Shown: positions 23,618 to 35,000 of the stretch, piece by piece
Position numbering within the stretch: position 1 is the first letter of the stretch
Layout: each line of letters starts with the position of its first letter
NCBI GenBank assembly: GCA_020881915.1
Contig: JAJFPB010000002.1
Location: 6,025,001-6,089,000, forward strand
DNA from: Paramyrothecium sp. XJ0827
Taxonomy: Eukaryota > Ascomycota > Sordariomycetes > Hypocreales > Stachybotryaceae
Direction of reading: 5' to 3'
Length of the DNA: 64,000 nucleotides
Program-made: the position numbers and the translations under genes
Notes under the pieces: generated by a model
The model's input: only the letters and a program-made list of their open reading frames with translations
What the model was told of the DNA's origin: nothing
The model's database searches: none

Positions 23618-24462
23618 TCATTCTATCATCTCAAACGTCCGATCAATGGCTCGCAGCACCCCTTTCAGCCCCTCTCCGGCCCTCGGGACGTCGTGTCCCA
23701 GGTCATGAATGAACACCTGATGGCTCTCACATAGCTTGCTTAGCGCTCCGTGGAGGGCTTCTGCATCGTTCCATCCGGCCTGGGACCAAAGTTGGGCGAG
23801 GGGAGACTGGAGACTAGTCTCACCTTTTTTCGAGTAGATATGAGCAGTAGGTACCTCAATCTGCACCCCGTCCTTGTCGGGGTCGAGGCAACGCACCTCA
23901 CCATGTCGGATGCCACGCGGATCTAACGGCGGTGCTGCACTAAAGAATATGCCGCACTTGAAATGCGCAAAAGGTTGTCGTGCATCTTCTACCAGAAGCA
24001 TCGCTGCAACCACACCGCCCTCAGAGAACCCCATAACCCCGTCGAACGGGCCTTGATCCGCGATGAAATCGGTAAGCCCGTCTAGCAGGTCCTGGTACTG
24101 TTGCAGACTGTCTCCAAGATATCCGAAGGTGTCATCAGTCGCAACCGTCGTGGTACCTGCCCTGAGTGAGTCTGGGCGGCTCGTTGGTCCAGCATTCGAG
24201 AAGAGTCGCAAACCTACCGTCGCCCACATTGACGGGAATACTGCCGTCCACAAAAACGAATTCATGATCGTTGACTTCTTCTCGGATTCTTGCTAGTTTG
24301 CGAGTTTAACCCTTATTCGTCACCCGCCGTTGCTTGATCGAATTAGTACCTGTTTGCATCTCAAAAACCTGACATATCCGTCAGCTTTGCAAGTGCCTCA
24401 TTGGAGGATCATTAGTATACCTGGGCGCATGTTGCCCTCCCATGTAGGCAAAGAAACCGCAT
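23618..24462 (-). CDS. FSH1-type serine hydrolase (candidate polyketide-release enzyme)
   Basis: Spliced model: exons 24462-24421, 24368-24350, 24292-24218 and 24156-23618, giving 224 residues. The start MRFLCLHG is the hallmark opening of the FSH1 alpha/beta-hydrolase family. EFVFVDGSIP spans exon 3. The nucleophile elbow GFSEGG puts the serine at about residue 90, and LGHDVP places the histidine at about 200. Where relatives usually carry the third triad residue (after TAHIY) I read SKKGET, so the acidic residue may be Glu or displaced. Length fits the family. FSH1-type enzymes such as LovG release chains from highly reducing PKSs that lack a thioesterase (established), which fits the PKS at 32-41 kb (inference). 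Reading only the last exon misses the N-terminus. Confidence 0.9.
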
Positions 24463-25007
24463 GTTGGGCTTTGTTCGTGGCTCCAAGCCTCTATTTTCCA
24501 GTGGTTTGTGACGGGGTTCTCTGATATCCCAAACTGCAGCCAAGCTCTCTAGGTTCGTCCGTCTGAGTTCCTAAGCGAAAGGATCACAACTGCCGATCGT
24601 GATGGACACGCATGATTCCTTTTTTAGCCTTGCCTTTGTTTCGTGGCCACTCACAAGGATCGGAAGCTGGGGTCGTTGAACCGTGACAAACCCTTGCCAA
24701 AAGGGTCCTCTTTTTTCCCTTTTCCTCCACACGTCGTTTAAATTGATCAACTTGGTCCGTTTTTCCCCATAACATGTCACCAGGGCTTTAGTGACATTTT
24801 CCTTGACAGCTTACTGGGATTATACTCCCACGTCTCCGTATTCTCCACGTCCTAGGACAAGGAAAAGAAAACCAGTCTTATCGTCTTGACAAGGGGAAAT
24901 GCAACCCCGCTCAACAACGGCTACGTTGTTTCATTATTATCCGCTGCCCCGCAGTTAGAGATAGAGTCGTTTGTTGTTGAATCAACGTGAGTACAGAAGA
25001 CAAAGTA
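24463..25007. other. Hydrolase/acyltransferase intergenic region
   Basis: This is part of the roughly 1-kb divergent spacer between the hydrolase and acyltransferase starts and is likely to hold promoters for both. No recognisable coding sequence or clear regulatory motif is seen. Confidence 0.35.
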
Positions 25008-25316
25008 CTATCCTTTCTTGACCGTTGAAGGAGAGCTATAGACTTGGTTGTCTTGCTTACATGGGCGGTAAACGTTACCTTGTGGAGACGGGTGTCTGGT
25101 TTCGCCATGATCCACATCGCAGGGCCTGGCGACAGTAGCTTCAAGATCTGCGTACCTTGTTCCTAAGACGTCATAGCTCATTGCCAAGCCCGGAGCGACT
25201 TCCTGACCGTCTGGATGTCGTTTTGTCCCTGGCAAGCTACTCCACTCATTTAGATGAATGGGGCCGCCAGGGAGAACGACAGCGGGGATATCATGCGCAC
25301 CCTGAGTGAGGTCGTA
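25008..25316 (-). pseudogene. Orphan coding-like frame, possible gene relic
   Basis: On the minus strand a splice-acceptor-like CTCTTCCAG precedes a frame of about 100 codons. Its first half has protein-like composition (blocks such as AVVLPGGPIHLNEW and PDGQEVAPGLAMSYDVLG). After a GTACGCAG at about 25170 the same DNA is also open in a second frame (LLSPGPAMWIMAKP). No start codon or upstream exon could be joined. It may be the remnant of a former cluster gene or an exon of an undetected one. Family not recognised. Confidence 0.3.
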
Positions 25317-25517
25317 CTGGAAGAGCGGTGCGAATCATTCATGGAGACAACATTGGGTCTGTCGGTCCGATTGCGATTGTTCGGCATCTTCTGTGTATCA
25401 ACCTCGGCCATCCCTTCGCGTAGGCCTTGGGGTTGTTGAGTCCTTGGCCTGTCCGGGTCAGTGTCTTGAGCGCATTGCTGTCGTCCATCATCCATCCTTG
25501 CATTATTCCTGGTAACA

Positions 25518-26954
25518 ATGCCGAGACAAGAAATCTTCCATTTGCACCCCTTAGGATGGGAGAGGGACCCTGAAGAAGAGAGGATCGAGTTCTCAACTCT
25601 CGACTACTTGCCAGCATGCGTGTACAACAACTATGTCCTGTTCTTCAGATTGGACGATGCGGACAAGGACAAAATGGCCTCTCTGCTCAAGACGGGCCTT
25701 GAGCGGACTCTCAGCCAGACCAGGCACCTTTGCGGGACGATTGAGAAGAATGCAGCCCCAGGTGGCCACTCGTTTGTGAAGCGAAAGGACAGCACCGTAC
25801 AGTTTCATGTACAGTGGCTGGACACGCCAGCTGATGGCCAAGGCTACCCTTCCTTTGACGACCTCGAGTCGCACAACTTCAGTTCCACGTTACTTGGCAA
25901 CCTGGAGCTCTGGAGTGTCTCCCCCATGACGCACGGCATCAAGCCGGAAGCTCACATCGACAATAGCCCGGCGGTAGCGGCCTTCAAGGCCAACTTCATC
26001 CGTGGCGGGCTTGTTTTCAACACACATGTGCATCACTGCTCCAATGATGTGATGGGCTGGGCTTCATTTGTTCATCAGTTGGCCGAGAACTGCTATGCTG
26101 CCCTCAAGAAGACCCCCTTTCCGGCCTGGGACCCTGCTTGCTTGGATCGTTCACGGCTTCTAAGACAAGATGTATCTGCCGAGGCGGAAATGAGCGTGCC
26201 GGAGTTGGCAAAGGCCCCCGAGGCTGCCTCGGCCGGCCCTCGCTCCGACCTGATGCCGGTACAGGCACTCCTGTTCCACCTCCCTAAGAGTAAGTCGGAC
26301 CAACTGAAGGCCCTGGCCACCCCGGCCGATGGGTCGACTTGGGTGTCGACTTTTGACGCCTTTTCTGCCTTCATCTGGAGCACCCTGCTGCGACTGCGTG
26401 CTCCGCTACTTGACGTCGACCCATTGAGCAGCATTGTCTGGATGGGCCCCGTCGACATGCGTAGGCGGCTGCACAGTCCGCCGTGCCCGCCACGCACTCA
26501 GGGAAACATGTTCTGCATCGCTCGCTCCGAGCCAGTGGCAGCCAACGATATTGTGGAAAGCCCACTCGCCGAGGTGGCGTCACTTATCCGGCGGCTGATG
26601 GATGGCGCAACCCAGGAGGATCTCGACAGGCGGCTAGATCTGGCGGCTACTATGCGCGACAAGACGCAGCTGTTCCTACGCACCGACAGACTGTCGCCCC
26701 TCGCGCTCCTCGTGACTGACTGGCGCGCCACCAACATCGCAGCCGCTGACTTTGGTCTGGCGTCACCGATGGCTTTCCGCCATGTTTCAGACAACGTCAC
26801 CCGGTGCGTCGTGCAGGTTTACCCGCCTCGAGCTGCGGCACCCGGCTCGGACGAGGGATGCGAGTTCGCCATTGTGTATGAGAAGAGCTTTGCAGAGGCG
26901 CTTATTCGAGATCCGCAATGGAGCGAGTACTTTGAATATCGAGGAATTGTGTAG
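25518..26954 (+). CDS. BAHD / trichothecene 3-O-acetyltransferase-like acyltransferase
   Basis: This intronless gene encodes 478 residues, the usual size for this fungal group (Pfam Transferase family). The catalytic HxxxD motif is HCSND, with His173 and Asp177 in the stretch HVHHCSNDVMG. The second conserved block, DFGWG in plant members, appears as DFGLA (Asp411 to Gly413). These enzymes move an acyl group from acyl-CoA to an alcohol or amine in the cytosol (established). Next to the PKS it probably acylates the polyketide or a partner alcohol; substrate unknown. It is divergently oriented to the FSH1 hydrolase and convergent with the SnoaL-like gene (363-bp gap). Third positions are G/C-rich, like the PKS and unlike the flanking RIP DNA. 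Confidence 0.92.
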   Translation: MPRQEIFHLHPLGWERDPEEERIEFSTLDYLPACVYNNYVLFFRLDDADKDKMASLLKTGLERTLSQTRHLCGTIEKNAAPGGHSFVKRKDSTVQFHVQWLDTPADGQGYPSFDDLESHNFSSTLLGNLELWSVSPMTHGIKPEAHIDNSPAVAAFKANFIRGGLVFNTHVHHCSNDVMGWASFVHQLAENCYAALKKTPFPAWDPACLDRSRLLRQDVSAEAEMSVPELAKAPEAASAGPRSDLMPVQALLFHLPKSKSDQLKALATPADGSTWVSTFDAFSAFIWSTLLRLRAPLLDVDPLSSIVWMGPVDMRRRLHSPPCPPRTQGNMFCIARSEPVAANDIVESPLAEVASLIRRLMDGATQEDLDRRLDLAATMRDKTQLFLRTDRLSPLALLVTDWRATNIAAADFGLASPMAFRHVSDNVTRCVVQVYPPRAAAPGSDEGCEFAIVYEKSFAEALIRDPQWSEYFEYRGIV

Positions 26955-27317
26955 CCAAGGCCAGAATTACATGAGGTAGATTTGCACAATAGAAGGAATG
27001 ACTTCATAAAAGTGATGAAGCACATGTCTTAACATCTAGGGCACAAGCTGCTTCCTTGGCCATTCGAGGGCAGTCACCCGAGCGACGTGAGTGGTTGGAT
27101 GAAGTTGTCATTACAATATATCTATGTACTTAATATACGGGCTTCTCTGAAAATATAAACTTGGCTGCCAGAAAAGCCCTCAGTGTCCATCACGGAAAAT
27201 CGTCTAGTTCGTAAATTCCGCCTTCCTGTCCCGTATCTTAGGTCCCATCCGACCCTTCACTCTGCTTCATCCTTGAACCGATTGAGATCAAGGAACCGCA
27301 GATTGATCATTCCCATC

Positions 27318-27860
27318 TCAAGCGGACTGTTCATAGAGGCGATCCATTCGCAATTTGGACATAAGCCAGTCGGTGCCCTTTCGCTTATACGTCTCGTAGT
27401 AGTGGCCTCCGCCAGTTCCAGTCACACCTTGCGTGGAATTGGCCGTCTTAGCAAGTGCTGAGTGATAGACAATAGGGAAAACAGCCTCAATCTCGTCATC
27501 GCTAATCCAGGTAAATTCGCCGGGCCCGACAAGGTGAATTGTCTGCAAGGTCTGGAAGGCCACGGAGAAAAACCCGGTAAACTCAGCAGTTGAGCCCCAT
27601 GCGTAGGTAAAGCCGTGCTCCACGATCAACTTCCCATGGTCTGTGTATTCGTAGGTGCACTCAGGAAAGGCTACCTGGCTGAACTTCTCCCACTGGTGCG
27701 TATCGGCAAAGCGGCAGTACTGCAGCTTCTTGGTGGTGATGGTCTGGGCAATCTCAGGTGGTACAGCCATTGTTAAATTGAGTGGTAGCGAAATCGTTAA
27801 GCAGCTAGCAAGACTGGAGAGGGAGAGGAGGGAGAAAGTGGTCAAGGTTGGGATGCGCAT
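27318..27860 (-). CDS. SnoaL-like small protein (NTF2-like fold)
   Basis: The frame encodes 180 residues without introns. From Met31 (MAVPPEIAQTITTKK...YCRFADTHQWE) the sequence follows the SnoaL_4 pattern seen in fungal cluster proteins: an early RFADT-type block, FPECTYEYTDHG, a central FFSVAFQTLQTIH helix, and a C-terminal GGHYYETYKRKG...W strand pair. Residues 1-30 are hydrophobic and could be a signal peptide or a leader absent from the true protein, so two starts are possible. NTF2-fold proteins in polyketide clusters act as cyclases, dehydratases or isomerases (established for several), but some are non-enzymatic. A polar cavity residue set cannot be assigned by eye. It is probably a tailoring step of the neighbouring PKS product. 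Confidence 0.82.
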   Translation of the reverse strand: MRIPTLTTFSLLSLSSLASCLTISLPLNLTMAVPPEIAQTITTKKLQYCRFADTHQWEKFSQVAFPECTYEYTDHGKLIVEHGFTYAWGSTAEFTGFFSVAFQTLQTIHLVGPGEFTWISDDEIEAVFPIVYHSALAKTANSTQGVTGTGGGHYYETYKRKGTDWLMSKLRMDRLYEQSA

Positions 27861-28814
27861 TTGGGGCGAGTGCGTGATGGCTTTTTGCGGGGAGGACCGT
27901 CTAATAAATGGTCGAGTTGGCGTGACGGGGCGGGCCGCAGTTAAGCGTCCGTTTCAGAAGAAAGAGTGGGAACTGGGAAAGGATGGGTGGATGGATGGAT
28001 GGATAGGTGAGAGACGTAGTTGACACGGAGCTTTGAATCTCATTATATACTCATCTTCCTCAAAGCAAGATTAACACCGCACGGTAATCATTATTAATTC
28101 ATGCCACAGCATCCGAGAACTATTGAATCGTATCACAATCTCAAGCCATCAAACTTGCCGACTTCAGTCGAACTACACTACCAACCGCATAAGGACGAGG
28201 GGCTCAGGGCGGGCCAAGGCGCAAAGTTGCGGGTTGCTTATTGTGATCGGCGGCTTCAACGCCCTAGTGCACGAAAGGATGCTACAAGCTCCCTTGCAAG
28301 GCCGGGGGGAGCAACGGAGCCAGTGGGGTCAACGGAGTCTGATAAGTCTGCGCAATGGGTCTTCCAATAACGCAAACAGGCGGAGAATAGTATTGCCCCT
28401 TGCATCAGGCAATGATGTGCAACAGCATTCAACTACCGCATTGGACTCGAGCGTGGAGATGCTGATATCGCCGGGCATGAAGGCCCTGGCCTTGTCCGGC
28501 CCACTGGCAGTGATCAGCATCGCACAGCAAGTCCGATATCAGGGAAGCGGGGTACCGGTAATTGACGGCTGCATGATTCTACAATCTCAGAGAGGAGCTG
28601 AGCTGCTCCTGAGTTCTCACGTTGTGCTACACGTGGGTCTGCGATACCGGTAGAGTAGCTTAACACAAGATTAAAATTCGGTGTAAACCGTACTTTCTAT
28701 CGAGCGGGCTAAAATTAACGCCTCTAATTAGTCTTAGCCTTTCTTTTGACCATGTTATAGACCGAAGCCATCTCAGTAATACGCTGAGCGACAATCCCCC
28801 TTGCGCCTGGCAAC
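27861..28814. other. Intergenic region between SnoaL-like and membrane-protein genes
   Basis: It contains a short GGAT microsatellite at about 27985-28005 (on + strand). A 176-codon open frame at 28123-28653 (non-ATG start) has no recognisable content and is treated as chance. It probably holds the SnoaL-like promoter. Confidence 0.4.
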
Positions 28815-30271
28815 TCAGATGGCCCAGCCACTCTTGGGATCCCCTTCACGATGCCCATAGCCGTTTCCAGACGATCCCTGAACTGTAATTTGCGTTGTCC
28901 TCATAATGTGGCCCCCCGGGCCGTGGGTCGTTTTGTCCTTGTGTCGCAAATTCTCCGTTGATGATGTCGACCCATCCTCCATGTCTCGCAACTCCGTGCC
29001 GTCCTCGTCCAATTTGTAGTAAGGCTTTCCGCTTGCGCTCTGCATTGTTCCCCCCGCAGATAAACCACCTGCAGTTGATCCAGCGCCGCTAGGCTTTGAA
29101 AGACCCTTCGTTGACATGCCGAGGCGTCGCTTGAGATCACGGATGGTGCCGGATTCCCGCAGAATCTTCGGGAGGCATGGAACGCAGACGACAAAGAACC
29201 CGCACGTCATCTCGGCCATGACCCAGAAGATCAAGTCCCCAATGCTGTAGGTTCCGTCGGTGGACTTCCCAACGTTGATAGTGACATGCAGACGGAATGC
29301 AGCGGCCACACAAGCCCTGGAGAAGTCAGCATTATGAATCCATTAACTAACACACTTCGGATTTCTCCATCTATGTGTAGCCGTCAGAGATGAGAGAGAG
29401 TAGACTTACAACAAGCCCAGGCCGAAAATGACCGAAACACCTAGCCTCCTCTTCCAAGACATTTGGAGCTTCCAAATGAGGTGCTGAGGCATGAAGAACA
29501 TGATGATGTCCGTGACAAGATATATAATGCCAGAACTCAGCTGCAAACGGTACAGAGGGAAACACTTGGCGCCCGTGATAGTAAAGTCCCAGCTGGCCTC
29601 ACGAGGGATGCACTGGAGGTTGAGTCCAATGACAATACCAACGCAGGCCACTGCTTGAAGGGCAATCATGGCCATGCAGCTCCACCAGAACACGCTGCTC
29701 ATCCTTGTGCTTTGCGGCACCAGGATCTGCGCCCACTCGCACAGCATGGCGACCTTGAGGAGCATGAGGACGACCACATAAGTGTTGCCCATAACGAATA
29801 CGTACTACATGATAGTCAGCCAACATGGTACTCCAGAGGCGCCATCGTCTTGAGGCCTTTCCGGGAGACTTACATAGGTCATTGGGATAAGATCCCCCAT
29901 GCGTACGTTCCACTGGTGGACGAAATAACCTGGAACCTCCATGAAGCCAAAAGCAGCCCATACACAGCCCCAGAATATGCCCTAAGAAGTCCCATCGTCA
30001 GTAATTGAATGTGAGCGGTGGAGACCGACGCGAGCGACGGAAGGAACAAGATAAAACACACAAATGCACATATGATCAAGGCTTCTTGGACCTGGAACTT
30101 CTTCAACAGGTACACACGACCGTAGGCGCGGAGAAGTACGCAGATCGTCGAGACGACGCTGCTGAACACCAGCACGAACATTGCCAAACCATTTCTATTG
30201 GGTGGGTTCTCGAAATTGGGGATAACATCCTCTGGAGCAGGGTGCGCTGGCTGGCTCAGCAAGTCTTCCAT
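28815..30271 (-). CDS. Fungal rhodopsin-domain integral membrane protein (SAT4-like)
   Basis: Four-exon model: 30271-30026, 29981-29874, 29804-29410, 29316-28815, giving 416 residues with phases consistent at every junction. The N-terminus is outside-like (MEDLLSQPAHPAPE), followed by about seven hydrophobic segments. Family blocks are the first helix and R(A/V)YGRVYLLKKFQVQEALI, GYFVHQWN, and the third exon from YVFVMGNTYVVVLMLLKVAMLCEW to MPQHLIWKLQMSWKRRLGV. A long hydrophilic Ser/Gly-rich tail (about 120 residues) follows. The family includes satratoxin-cluster protein 4 by annotation custom; no retinal-binding lysine is claimed. It could sense or transport a metabolite at a membrane, but function is unproven for the whole family. 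It lies divergent to the PKS with a 1.7-kb shared upstream region. Confidence 0.9.
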
Positions 30272-32006
30272 TGCGACTACCGTGTGTGTGGACCCAAAGT
30301 CCGGCTGTGGAGGGACAATGAACGATGGACCAAAAGATGGAGAAAAGAGACGAGAGCTGAAGGAAAAAAAGCAAGTGATTTGTCTATGCTCCAGCCGTGG
30401 TTTTATCGCCACTTGTATGTTGTGCTTCGCGTTGCGATGGCACGAAGCCCGGGGAAGATTTTAGATCCCCTGAGACCGAGACCCCGGGTCGAATTCGCAT
30501 TAGCCGGCGCCAAAGATTGTGATGAACGTTTGGATTAGCCTTTTACGTGAATGTTGAAACGCCGTTGGTTGGACAAGCATGTTGGCAGGTCGGCACGGCA
30601 CTGCAAAACATGAGTGCCATCCCGCGTTGCTTTAGCCGGACGGTCCAGGATGCCTAACGGTCGGACAGAACCCAAGTAAGCCAAGCTCCCTAACAGTCCG
30701 ATATGGATCACCGCAGTCTCCTTCCCAGAATGTGCGAAGCTACACACGCTGGCAAGGCCTCGTATAGTAGGGGGGCCAAGGGCCTGGATACATGCGGCAA
30801 GGCCCACCGATGATCAGATGCGGAGCAAACCCGACAACTAGGCCATGCATGTATAAAAAACCAGGAGAAAGGTTCTCTTTCCTAACAATCGTCCCAACCT
30901 ACAGTTGTTGGTAGCCTACTGATTGGGGAATAAGACCAAAGCTCGTCCTTGCTCCTGGGCTAGACCGTACTGGGATCTGATTGACGTCCATACCCACATC
31001 TCAACACAAGAGCTTGCCGATAGACTACATGGTGAAATATTAAGAAGGAGTTCTCAATTGACACGGTGCGTGTTCAGGGCAACCCTGCTTGTATGCCAAG
31101 CCCTGTCAAGGGGCGAAAAACCGGTAACGTATATCGTCGTGGGGACGAACTAGTGCTGCAACCTTGCTCCCGAGAGCAAGGGGCCAGGGGCATGCGTTCG
31201 GCTTGATCCCATAGCCTGCTCCATGGCCCCCGTCTTGCGTATGATAGACAGACGTCAAGAGAGCCGACCTCCGGGGCGGGTCCCGGCAGGGGATGCGTCC
31301 AGGGTGCACCGCGTAAGCACTGTCCTCGTTTCCTGCCACTCACTGCCTGAGACGTACTACGGGACCGGTACACCGCAACGGCTTGGCACACGACAAGGGA
31401 TTGTTTCCTTGGGCAGTGGAGAGCCGCATGGGTGTTTTCCCTAGTAGCTGTCTGTTAAACTCCCATGCACACTTGGCTATATCCTGACATCAGACATATA
31501 ACTCCCATGATATTGGTTTGACATGTCGATCTTTTCCTGTAAGAAACCTCTAGGGAGTTTGAGCGGGATTCTGCCCGGAGCAGGCGCTCGCGAAATATTT
31601 TCCTAATTGGATGACATCCTTGTGTCTCAGATCCATGCGACCTCCCCACAGCCTATTAGGGTATAACTTACTTAGTGCTTGCAGATCTCGACGATGGTTA
31701 AGCCAGCTGTTCATCCAGTTATCTTGCTATTCTAACTACTTCCAGCAACGAAGAGAGGTTCGTCCCTTCGTGCGTATCGGATTAGAGACTTTCAAAACTT
31801 CTTACGTAGGAAAAATCTGGGCCCCTTGAGCATGGATTACGATCCAGACCATCATGGCCCGAGTAGCTGGTTTGGAGCGGCACTCGTGAGCGGTGAACAG
31901 ATCTGGTCAATCCCCGTTGTACCGTGATATAATAGGCACATCTTAACCCGTTTGATAATTCTCGAATCTCGATTCGGAACCAGGCCATTATTATCATTCG
32001 AGAGTG
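30272..32006. promoter_or_regulatory. Divergent upstream region of PKS and membrane-protein gene
   Basis: These 1.7 kb lie between two divergently read genes, and no convincing coding sequence was found. A TATA-like GATATAATA sits at about 31925, some 80 nt before the PKS start. Several CGG/CCG-rich patches occur (for example around 31255-31290), which could be Zn2Cys6 factor sites, but none forms a clear palindrome by eye. Confidence 0.35.
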
Positions 32007-35000
32007 ATGCGTGGGAACGACAGTGAAGCCTCCCCACTGGGGCAGGCACAACCATCAGCCGACATGGCTATTGTGGGCTTCTCCTTCATGCTGCCGCAGG
32101 ACGTCAATGATGAAGAAGCCTTTTGGGAGATACTGCAGGAGCGGAAGAACCTGATGACTGAGTGGCCCGATTCACGCATGAATCCGCATTCGTTCACCGG
32201 GAGCAGCAATAAAAATATCAACAAGGTAAAGGGCATTGTTGCGTGTGTAAGAGTGAAGCTTCAGCCTTGGTTGACAAGTGTGGTAGATTCATTGCCGCGG
32301 AGGACACTTCATCAAGGAAGATGTCGCTGCCTTTGACGCGCCTTTCTTTTCCCTGACGGCCAAGGAAGCGGCCTCTATGGATCCCTTGCAGCGCTGGACG
32401 CTGGAAACATCATACCGAGCGTTTGAGAAGGGTAGGTACACAATGTGCTACATTATGTTACTTCAAAGAAGAAGAAGGCCAGCTAATAAGGGTTTTCTCG
32501 GTAGCCGGGATGCCTCTCTCGAGCCTTCGGGACTCACAAACTGCCGTATTCTCGGCCTCAATGACTGAGGACTGGGCAAGGATGACCGGGATGGACCCGG
32601 ACAATGTGGACCGCACTGCTGTCACCGGAACTGTGGCTTCCCTGATCCCCAACCGTGTCAGCTTCTATTTTGGACTGCACGGACCGAGTATGCATGTTGA
32701 CACGGCTTGTTCCAGCAGTTTGTCCGCCGTGGATATGGCGTGCAAGGTCTTGCGTGACGGCGACGCTTCTGCGGTAAGTCTCTTGTCCGCTCCACCCTCA
32801 CTCCCTCCACGGTCAACAATCTGATAGTGCAACTTATTGATCCGTTCACAGGCCCTTGTCACAGGGTCGAACCTGATTCTTGACCCAGCCGTCTACCAGA
32901 TGCTTTCCAGTCAAAACTTCCTGTCTCCATCCAGTTTATGCTATAGTTTTGACCATCGTGCCAACGGCTATGCCCGAGGAGAAGGAATCATCGCCCTCGT
33001 GCTGAAGCCCCTGACAGCGGCCATCCGGGATGGTGACATGATCCGCGCCGTTATACGTTCAACAGCCTCGAACCAGGATGGCCGCACACCGGGGCTCACG
33101 CAGCCAAGCCCACAAGCTCAGGAGAAACTGATCCGGCACGTGTACAGCAAAGCAGGGCTGAGCCTGGACCAAACCCGTTACATCGAGGCACATGGTAAGT
33201 TTCTGGACTCCCATCCCCTGTTGACCCAAGACTTGACGCCCTGTCGTGCTCCGCATATGCTAATGCCACCGGCGACAGGGACTGGTACACCAGTAGGCGA
33301 TCCTATCGAAATGAAAGCCCTCGGACGAGTCTTTCGAAAATGCCGATCAACAGAAGAGCCACTTTACGTGTAAGTTTAGATGAGTGTTGTGATTTGACCC
33401 ACCTAATCCCTTCTCACCTTTCTCTCACTTGTGCCGAGTTGTAAGACCCATGGATGATAACGTTTTCGTGTGACAACAGAGGCTCCGTGAAAGCAAATAT
33501 TGGACATCTCGAGGGAGCCAGTGGCCTGGCTGGAATCCTTAAGGCAATACGTAAGTTTTTCCGCGCTGTCGTTGCTTGAGTTTAGGGCTCCTGACAAATT
33601 TGTTTGTTTTTGCGTGCCTCAGTGATCCTCGAGAAGGGTATCATTCCTCCAAACGCCAACTTCGAGAAGATAAACCCGGACATTGATGCCGACTTTTACA
33701 ACATCTCGGTTCCAACTGACAATACTCCCTGGCCGAGCGAGGGTCTGCGTCGTGTCTCCATCAATTCGTTCGGATTCGGCGGATCTAACACCCACGTCGT
33801 CCTCGACGATGCATTCCACTACCTGCAAGACCATGGACTGATCGGCAACCACTGCACCGCTGGCTCTCCGCCTGATGCACGGAATCATTTGAGTCATGTT
33901 TCCAAGGAATTAAATGGCCATGTTAACGGCGCCAACGGAACTACAACGTCGGCGACCACGATCACGCCTGATGCCGCACGACTACCGACGCTTCTCATAT
34001 GGAGTGCAGCCGATGAAAAAGCAGCAAAGCGTACCACTGCGGGCTACGAAGCCTTCTACACTAGCAAGATCGTCAGCGATGGTGGCCATGCTGACGCAAC
34101 TAAAAGAGTCAAGCAGCTAGCCCATACGCTGGCTGAGCGACGAAGCCACATGCTCTGGAGGGCATTCGCCGTTGTCAATGACCCCAAAGATACGACACTC
34201 TCAGCAGCCAAACCCATCAGGAGCTCCACCGACGTCGGCCTGGCTTTCGTCTTCACGGGCCAGGGCGCGCAGTATGTCGACATGGGCTGGGACCTAATGC
34301 GATACCCTGTCTTTGCGTCGTGCATGCAGCGCATCGACACCGTCTACCAGGCCTTGGGGTGCCCGTGGTCCATATTCGGTAAGAATAGATCTAGGCGCAA
34401 CATTGCTCTTTATGTAAAGGAGAACGAATGAAGAAGGGAGAATGCTGACCGTTATCGTTCAGATGAACTACGATGCGGAGACAATATTGACAAGCCGGAA
34501 TACAGCCAGCCGCTGGCTACGGCGGTGCAACTTGCCTTGGTAGGGCTACTTGAGAGCTTTGGCATCACTCCTAAAGCCGTCGTGGGTCACTCATCAGGCG
34601 AAATTGCTGCTGCGTAGGTCTTTTTCCTTGTTGCATTCATCTCTGCTTCAGTTCCATGTACATAATGCGAAATTGTTATAACTGTCTCTAACACAAGTGA
34701 ATTGACAGTTACGCCATCGGAGCCCTCTCCTTGGAGTCGGCCTGCAAAACCTCATACTTCAGGGGCCAGGTTGCAGGCCAGCTACGCACGACTCATGCAG
34801 CTTCCACACCGGGAGCTATGCTGTCTGTGAACCTTGCTGAGGACAAGGTAGAAGAGTATCTTCAAAGTGTGGCAGAGCGTGCTGTCGTTTTGGGTACTGA
34901 TCCTACTTCATTAAGCATTGCATGCGTCAACAGCCCCTTGAACTGCACTCTGTCGGGACCCGAGAGCGCAATTGATGCTGTCAAAGCGCAGGCAGACAGA

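Noticed and set aside
24571..24780. Short overlapping minus-strand ORFs upstream of the FSH1 hydrolase
   Set aside because: They do not connect to the hydrolase exons, which begin at 24462, and show no domain.
28123..28653. 176-codon open frame between the SnoaL-like and membrane-protein genes
   Set aside because: It begins at a TTG, has mixed low-quality composition and no recognisable domain. Considered chance.
31074..31391. 105-codon minus-strand ORF in the PKS upstream region, considered as a regulator gene
   Set aside because: No Zn2Cys6 cysteine pattern or other DNA-binding motif. Overlapping open frames on both strands suggest G/C-rich noncoding sequence.
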